A stretch of 64,000 nt of DNA from Hansfordia pulvinata (taxonomy: Eukaryota > Ascomycota > Sordariomycetes > Xylariales): contig BJKQ01000014.1 of the NCBI GenBank assembly GCA_006538405.1, positions 1,178,001 to 1,242,000 on the forward strand, in the 5' to 3' direction. Shown piece after piece: positions 57,901 to 64,000 of this stretch. The position numbers and the translations under genes were made by a program. Under the pieces are notes generated by a model that searched no databases, was not told the DNA's origin, and saw only the letters and a program-made list of their open reading frames with translations. Positions within the stretch are counted from its first letter, which is position 1, and every line of letters begins with the position of its first letter.

Positions 57901-58583
57901 TGAAGATTAAATTAGTACAGAAGTTCACACTTTGAAGCAGAGACCGCGAATATGATGGTATTCGAAGTCGGGTGGGAAAATTCGGGTTTTCTCCTTGATG
58001 AGGAGTCGAGGAACGAGGTCGTTTCGAGAGGTTGCGGCAGTTTCTGCTTGTTCGTATTCCACCGCTTCATATCGAAATGGCGAGGAAGAACGCCCGCGGC
58101 GTGACCTCGGGGTGCAAAAAGAAAAAAAGGATGAGCTCACTTCACGATAGACACAGTTGATCTGCAACAGTCAGTTCAAGGAGCTCTGGAAAGAGGCCTA
58201 CAACAACTTACCCCTAGACGCTGGCAACTAGCGCACTTCGGCCTTTCCTCCGAGCAGCGTTGCTTTCTAGATCTGCAATTTTCGCATCTTGAATTGCAAA
58301 GTTAGATTTTTTTTCCTTTTTTGTTTGTGAACTGTTCATGAAAGCGAGGGTTGTCTCCTGCGGCAGACCGGTCGTCCTTCCGGCGGGCGGGCGGAAGATC
58401 GGGCGCGGGGGGGGGCGGGGGTTGAGTGGTTGAGGGCGTGGCAGGGGACAATGACAAGGCAAGGCGCGGAAAAGAGGGGCCGACTCACGCCTGGGCAGCT
58501 ATAGCGCCCCGTTCCTTTCTGCTATTTGTCGGTGTCGCGGGGCCAGCAGAACCCGTCTTCTGCGAAAAGCCCTCGGAATCCAT
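54989..58583 (-). CDS. Zn2Cys6 transcription factor with fungal MHR domain, 11 exons, apparent 1-base frameshift
   Basis: Minus-strand exons: 58489-58583, 58212-58287, 58141-58161, 57878-57891, 57587-57630, 56652-57368, 56422-56479, 56338-56368, 56171-56226, 55837-56108 and 54989-55700. All phases agree, giving about 698 residues. The start MDSEGFSQKTGSAGP leads to the binuclear zinc cluster at residues 33-60 (ACENCRSRKQRC, then CASC and a final INC), spacing CX2CX6CX6CX2CX6C. The linker and coiled coil (YREPQPTKKDKTLVEIRD, then IESIEGGLKDLHGKV) are spliced through exons of 21, 14 and 44 bases. The middle part (FFDTFNLLSPIMDRQVFY, SLFNEARKR, ENIQIFALAALYHES, EFWRMSQSASLACQAL) is the fungal-specific regulatory domain. 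In the last exon the frame changes at 55451-55460: VPQY is followed by YPYAADVQTAILRSRYYHTRY only if one base is added. Target genes unknown. Confidence 0.92.
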
Positions 58584-61500
58584 GCTTGGTGCCGGTGACA
58601 AGGGCCAGATCGTGGGGTGCACCGCCGGGCTTTGAAAACTTTGCGAGAATTCTCACCGGACGCGCACATGACAACAAAGATCGAACGGTCGCGGGCGGCG
58701 GTCACGTGAGGGGAGGCGTCTGGTTTGCTGTCGCGTTGGGTCCACGAACGAAGAGAGCAGGCAAAATGCTGGGCCTCTGTGCTGGCGGCGGCGGCGGCGG
58801 CGGCGGGCAGCTCGTCGGCGCCCAACAGCTTCGCCGCAGGGCGGGCGGGCAGAACGCCGCGGTGGTGGTGGTGGTTTCGCACGCCGGCAGCCGGGGCAGC
58901 CGGCGTCGACTGGAGTATGCAGAGGGCCGGAGCTACTTAGCGTGCGAGCAGCGGCCAATATCGGGTCATGTCAGAGCCCCCGGGAGCAAGAGGCCACGTC
59001 GAGTCGTCGACCGGTGGATTGCACGTTGGTGAGGATGACGAGAAGGTGTATTTTGGGGGGTTAGGAGCCACTGGGCGAGGCCAAAATGTTTTTGATGAGC
59101 TTGGTGGGTGTTTTGAGGCGGAGCCGAGTCCGACTCCGCCGGCGAGACTCGCGGAGACGGAGCGGGAAAGCAAGCAGGGCTGGAGGATTCCAGCATAGCA
59201 TAGCGACATCCCCTATCTGCTGCGACCACATGGCCCGACGCCGCTTCGCGATTTGGCTTTGGGCGGACGAGGTCGCGGATTTCTTTTCAAAATACCCCCT
59301 CGCTCTTGCGCGCGCGTATGCAATACCGGTGTCACACAACAGGAGCAGCGCAGAGCAGAGGCGAGGCAACAACACAGTCGTGTCGCACCCTGTCTGACCG
59401 CGATGAACCCAGCCCAGTACCGACCGACCGACCGACCGACCCATCAACCAACTAATAATGGCAAAAACAGTGATACTCACTCTCGCGCCCGTCCGCTCGC
59501 CGTCCGCAGTCTGAGGCTTCCCGCAACGCAGCGCAGCAGCGTGGTGGTTGGTACCAGTGCACGGCTGTGGGCGACGGATGGCGAGCTGGCTGGGCAGGTC
59601 AAAGCAGCTGCAGCCACGGTCCCCATCGACGAAGTTTTCGTGGTCGAGAGGCGCCCAAGATGGGACTCTGTTCCCCCTTGCTGGTCAGCAGCCGGCCACC
59701 AACCCAAATTGATTCTTACGTACCGAGGCCCTGCCCCAGGTGGGCTGCCCTTCCCATGGGCCGCGTCCCGTCTGTCTGTGTCACTGCCGGGAGCCTCCAG
59801 CTGGCTTCGCCTGTCCACAAGCTTTCCTGATCCGTGGATCACTTACCCACGCGGGCGTCTTGGGGCCGCCGGGGCGGCACTCTGCCGACTGGCGGTCCGT
59901 TGTCCCATGTCAATAGCGCTAATGTGAAATCAAAGTGGTCCGGCTGTAGCGTGTAGCGCCGCCTTTGTCCCGTTCATGGTCCTGGTCCAGGGTCATTACA
60001 AGACACCGTTCCGCCAAGCTACTGGCAATGCCAAGGTCGAGGAGCTGCGAGATTCCGATGGGGAAAATGGCCTCCCGCCGCCGCTAGGTTTTGCTGCTTC
60101 CGCCCCATCCCTCCCCACCTGTCTGTCTTCGCTGAGCGACGGGTCGTGGAGCGCGATGCGCTTTCCGCCAGGGGCCCGCCGGGCTGTCTTTGACCTCGCC
60201 CCGACCCTCCCCTCTCGTGGGCGCTCTGCTCGTAAGGAACGAGTTCGGTTGCGCTGCGTCGTGTGCGTGGCCTGCACCGCGCCCCAGCTCCCTAGCCACG
60301 AAATTTGGGCATGTGTCGACACAACTGTCGAGGCGTTGTCACCCTTAGCCTCACGAGCACCTGCTCTTCTGTTTACTCGCGCCCGACGCCCTTTCGCTGG
60401 TCCAGAACTGGACGCGAACCGCTCTTGTGCCCCGTCGGCTTTGGCCACGTCGGCCTTGGGGTATCTGCACGACGTTGACTTCCGCCCAGCTGGGCCCGCC
60501 CGCCGTCGTGGGCGGGGCCATCTCTGTCGTCACAGGATAAGGAGGTCTCGCGCTGACGGGTCGTTCGATTGCACGCCCAGGGCCCATGGCTGGGGCGAGA
60601 GCGCTTACTGAGATTGTTCTGGCCTGAAGTTTATCGCCGACGCCCATCCTTGGCCTCGCGAAAGAGTCGACCCGGGCCAGCCATTGCGTTTCAAGGGAAC
60701 CCTGCACAGTGGTCAAGGATTCACCAAGTCGCCCCCATGTTGCCGAGTGTCTTTTTGAGTCTGACCTCAGGCGCAAGCCAATCTCTGACTTCGGATTGAA
60801 ATGCTACCCTGTAGCTCGACGCGGCGGCGCGGTCACAGCTTTTCTCGATGGGGCGGCCTCGACATTGTGCGTTATCGCCGAGCCCTGGCCGCTCAAGTGC
60901 CCAGCTTCAGTCTTGAGCAAAGCAGAGCAGCGGGAGGACGAAGCGAACAGGGGTCTTTGAGAATGGCCTTGTGCTTTTTCCCCTTGGAACCCTGAGGAAG
61001 ATCGCCAGGTTTTGGCCAACAGTGTTGTCTCCTTCTTGCCAACACTTTTGTACGCAGATTTTCCAGGCCTTCAGAGGTTCACGTGCTCTGCTTGACTCGA
61101 GTCGCGACCGGTCTGGTCGTCATTTCGATACCAGTCTCGGCCGATAACACTGCTCGTAGAACGATGGGAAGGTCTTCAGGGATGATCATTGCTAATTGCG
61201 GGGCAGCTGCCATCTGTCCGTGCTTGGGTTTCGGCAAATTTGTCTGGACTGTCCCGTGCTACCATGGCTAACGTCGGTACGAGGACTCGTGCGTTCAGAG
61301 GCAGAACGAAGCAAAAGTGGCGCGCGCTTCCCAGTCTGCCACACCTGTAATATGGGGGTAAAATAGACTCCGTGACTCCCACGTATTCTTTACCACTGAT
61401 TCACCAGCCAGCCGCTGCGTGGTCTGGGATCCGGGTACTTGGCGTGACTTACACGCATGCATGGTCTTTGCCCGATGGCCATGCGAATTCAGTCCAGCAC

Positions 61501-61589
61501 AGCGCTGTGCGCATTACAATCCGGATATGCGGCGATCGACGCGATCGGTACGATCCGGCGTCAAGCTCATCCAGGGACGCATCTTTATC
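58584..61589. other. Spacer between transcription factor and UCH genes
   Basis: Holds the transcription-factor promoter (3 kb) and the UCH 3' region. Open frames here (e.g. 211 codons on + at 59976-60611) show no motif and are cysteine/arginine/proline-rich as expected from GC-rich non-coding DNA. No gene is supported. Confidence 0.4.
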
Positions 61590-62377
61590 TTATTCTCGCG
61601 CCGGAGCCAACGCGATGCAGCTGAATCGAGGATCTGCGTCTCCAGCAGCGCTCGCTAGCTTGATAGCCCTCTTGAAACCTTGATCGAGAGCTTCTGGACT
61701 GAGGCAGTCATGATCAACATCCAAAGCTCCTCTATCAAGCGGGCCCTGACGAGAGCCCTCCAATTCCCATAGGCGGCCATTAGCCTTGACGAAAGCGACA
61801 AAATGCTGGCCGCTGTGACCCTGGTTGGTCGGAGTCGTGTCCCCTAGATTGACGCAGGATTTGTGCGCTTCTTCGAAACCGACGTGGTGGTATAGAAAGT
61901 CGGCGCGCGCATGCACGTCAAGAGGGACTGCGCCGGTCCGTATGTGGTCGAGAGGTGAGCCAGGAATGATGTATTCTGCAGGCAGACCGTTGATGGCGCA
62001 ATGCAGCAAACCTATAGAGCCACAGGCGTTCCCAATGGTTTGTTTGAACCAGATGACGGGTTCGTCAGGCCCGACGCCTTGGTAGTCGCTCTTGCCGCTA
62101 TCCTCGGCCTGGCGTTCTTGGTGCCATGCTGGTGTGAGGGTGATGATGACGAGAAGTGCCAGGACAGGACGGGGCACGAGGGCCAACAGATCGGGGTCGT
62201 CGAGGGACCAGACATCGTGGAAGGCAAGTTGCGGTGACAAGCCCAGTGTCCTAGCCAATCGATTCATGACCTCGGGGTTGTTCTCTGGGAGTTATGATGA
62301 GCGGTGATTGCGGCTTGGGGGAGCCGGTCTGATGACCCACCGAGCATGGTCCACACTTTCTTCGGCTCGGGCTCCAT
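61590..62377 (-). CDS. Ubiquitin carboxyl-terminal hydrolase, UCH (peptidase C12) family
   Basis: Exons are 62341-62377 and 61590-62284 on the minus strand. The 56-base intron (GTGGGT donor, CCCAG acceptor) joins TMLE to NNPEVMNRL. The protein has 243 residues, the usual size for UCH-L3/Yuh1-type enzymes. Seen in order: ENNPEVMNRLARTLGLS; FKQTIGNACGSIGLLHC with the oxyanion Gln and catalytic Cys; NQGHSGQHFVAFV with the catalytic His; and LWELEGSRQGPLDRG at the place of the usual ELDG loop. It ends in ALAPARE. The enzyme cleaves small adducts from the ubiquitin (or NEDD8) C-terminus and recycles ubiquitin. The ATG at 62377 gives MEPEPKKVWTML, which fits the family's first helix. The third triad residue, normally Asp, reads as Glu. 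Confidence 0.94.
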
Positions 62378-64000
62378 GATGATAGCTGGGCAACGCCGAA
62401 AAAATAAGGGCTTGAGACGAGTGACGATACGGGACAGAAAGTTGGCCGGGGCTGGCTAGCTCTTGTGAAAAGCGCAAAGCAGTCGCATATGACGGGAGTC
62501 TGGACTCTGGCTGGAGATTCTTGGGTACTGAGATGGATGGTGAATCACGGAAACAGGCGGCGCCAGGTCCACGGGTGAGAGGGACTGGACACGACATGTT
62601 TTTGTGGGGGGAGCAGGTACCTAGAGAACCTGGCACCTCAGTCCATCGCATCCGTCGTCGCAACTGCCTCTCTGCCTGCCGTGCCTGCACAGCTTCCTTC
62701 GTCTACGGCAGGCGCGCGAAGCCGCCTGTCTAAGCCGACGAAGTACTTACCTAATCGTACAGGCACAGCAGGCACAGCAGCTGGAGGCTCGGCACGCACG
62801 GCACGCTCCTGTCCACGTACGAGCTGGAAGGCACCGCTCACCAATCTAAGCACCGCAAGGTACCTAGATACCCATCTAAGGTAGGTAGACTGGGAAGGCG
62901 CGTGGACTGGTTGTCCACTGGCGAGCAGCTGTCTCTTTACGGAAATGGGAATGTAAATACGGGGGCCTGACCTGATGGGATTGTGCGAGCATCGTTATCG
63001 TGTAGGCCGAATGTCCCCTTCAACATTGCATTTGAATGGATGTTTCCTGGCTGATCTGGTCGGCTCCGGTACCTTCCTAACTGACGAGTAAGGTCGCTTC
63101 GGAGGCAGGACCAGAGAATGATTGGATCATGGCACTAGGTCGTGTGGGCGTGCAGGTGCAAAGTCAGCGGTAGCCGGAGCCCGGTGCTGTCCGGTTGAGC
63201 TGGATTGCTTCAGCTTCTGCAGGCAGCAGCAGCTAGACGTCATGCACGGGGAAAATCCCGAATTGCAGGTCTTCCCCACTCGTCGGTCGAGGAGGTACGA
63301 GAGCTGGATGTGTCTAAGGTAAGTAATTACGGCACCTGCCCGAGGGATGCGTGGTACCGAGTGGAAGTGGTGGTGGTGGTCTCGGATGGCGGGGAGCTAC
63401 TCCGTAGAGCCACTGCGAAGCTAAAAGTAAGCAACGCCAACCCGGGCCCCTATGGCCCCTCATTATGGGAGAAATAGAGGGTCAGTGAGGCAATCGAGAA
63501 CCTCCACCGGGGCAACCTGCGAACAATGCTGCATCTGCTCGGCTCATGGCTCATCCGAATGCAGCAATTTGAAGCCCCGCGATACTTGCATATTGGATTG
63601 TTTCGGTCCTTGGATCTAAAGGTACATGTACCTACCAGGCAAACTCCTACCTACATACATGTACGTACATAAGGAAGTACCTAACCTAACCTGGATTCCA
63701 TACCTAAAGTGAAGTATGTGCCTCAGTCACCCTGTCAAGGGAAAGCAGCTGTTACATGTAGTTAGGTAGTAAGGCGGGTAGCGGAGGTGTCTCTTAGCAC
63801 AAAGGGAAATTGATACAGAGGTACTCGTAGCCTGACCTCCTCACGTACCCGTAGTGGTTTGGCACGATTGGGTACCTGGGTACCTAGGACAATCGTGAGA
63901 CGGCAAGTTCCACTGCCAGCCCGGGCACCACACGCCATGGCCATGGACAGGATCTTGTTATCGTAGCTGGGGACCGCGCTGGGTCGCGACTCTTGCCAGC
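62378..64000. other. Promoter of UCH gene and flanking spacer
   Basis: No gene supported. TACC/GGTA repeats are dense at 62860-62890 and 63620-63770, with a TACTCGTA copy near 63823. The window ends in non-coding DNA as far as I can tell. Confidence 0.4.

Noticed and set aside
59976..60611. 211-codon plus-strand frame
   Set aside because: No recognisable domain; composition like random GC-rich DNA; no splice or promoter support.

Overview
The window looks like nuclear DNA of a filamentous ascomycete (Pezizomycotina, most likely Sordariomycetes). The genes are GC-rich and cut by short introns with GT..AG ends and CTRAC/CTGAC branch points. Several gene families are typical of filamentous fungi: a peroxisomal FOX2, a Zn2Cys6/MHR regulator and a FRE-type metalloreductase. 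Intergenic spacers are long and full of short GTA-phased motifs. I cannot name the species. Twelve protein genes can be supported. Five further features (unknown but convincing proteins and one decayed stretch) are described with stated doubt.

Layout. 0.5-3.5 kb: trifunctional peroxisomal beta-oxidation enzyme FOX2 (+). 4.9-5.5 kb: small secreted six-cysteine protein (+). 5.9-7.0 kb: retromer subunit VPS26 (-). It diverges from ribosomal protein L9 (+, 8.4-9.5 kb), whose first intron is unusually long. 9.5-14.8 kb: no confident gene, with possible remnants of a decayed gene. 14.8-18.5 kb: a convergent metal-uptake pair, a Ctr-type copper transporter (+) and a seven-exon FAD/NADPH ferric/cupric reductase (-). 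18.5-24.9 kb: gene-poor, with two poly-G tracts. 24.9-26.2 kb: secreted/anchored cysteine-rich membrane protein (+). 27.2-28.8 kb: V-ATPase subunit H (+). 30.6-32.5 kb: methylmalonate-semialdehyde dehydrogenase (+). 33.2-35.2 kb: F-box protein with low-complexity tracts (+). 36.6-38.1 kb: histidine-acid-phosphatase-like membrane protein (+). 38.1-55.0 kb: a 17-kb gene-poor stretch whose only convincing gene is a 53-residue cysteine-containing protein at 50.2 kb. 55.0-58.6 kb: eleven-exon Zn2Cys6 transcription factor (-). 61.6-62.4 kb: ubiquitin C-terminal hydrolase (-).

How genes fit together. FOX2 and methylmalonate-semialdehyde dehydrogenase both feed acyl-CoA catabolism, and each has a FarA/FarB-like CCTCGG hexamer upstream. 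The copper transporter and metalloreductase plausibly act in sequence (reduce, then import). The remaining genes are housekeeping and unlinked in function.

Main cautions and points of interest. Four otherwise well-formed genes (ctr, vma13, mmsdh and the Zn2Cys6 factor) each lack exactly one base, always in or beside a C/G string. This looks like a systematic assembly indel problem rather than four independent mutations. The metalloreductase ends in a 7-base exon, and the transcription factor has 14- and 21-base exons. A 12-bp palindrome ACTCGTACGAGT occurs three times exactly and in many partial forms, all in spacers. I found no evidence of a wholly new multi-gene system.
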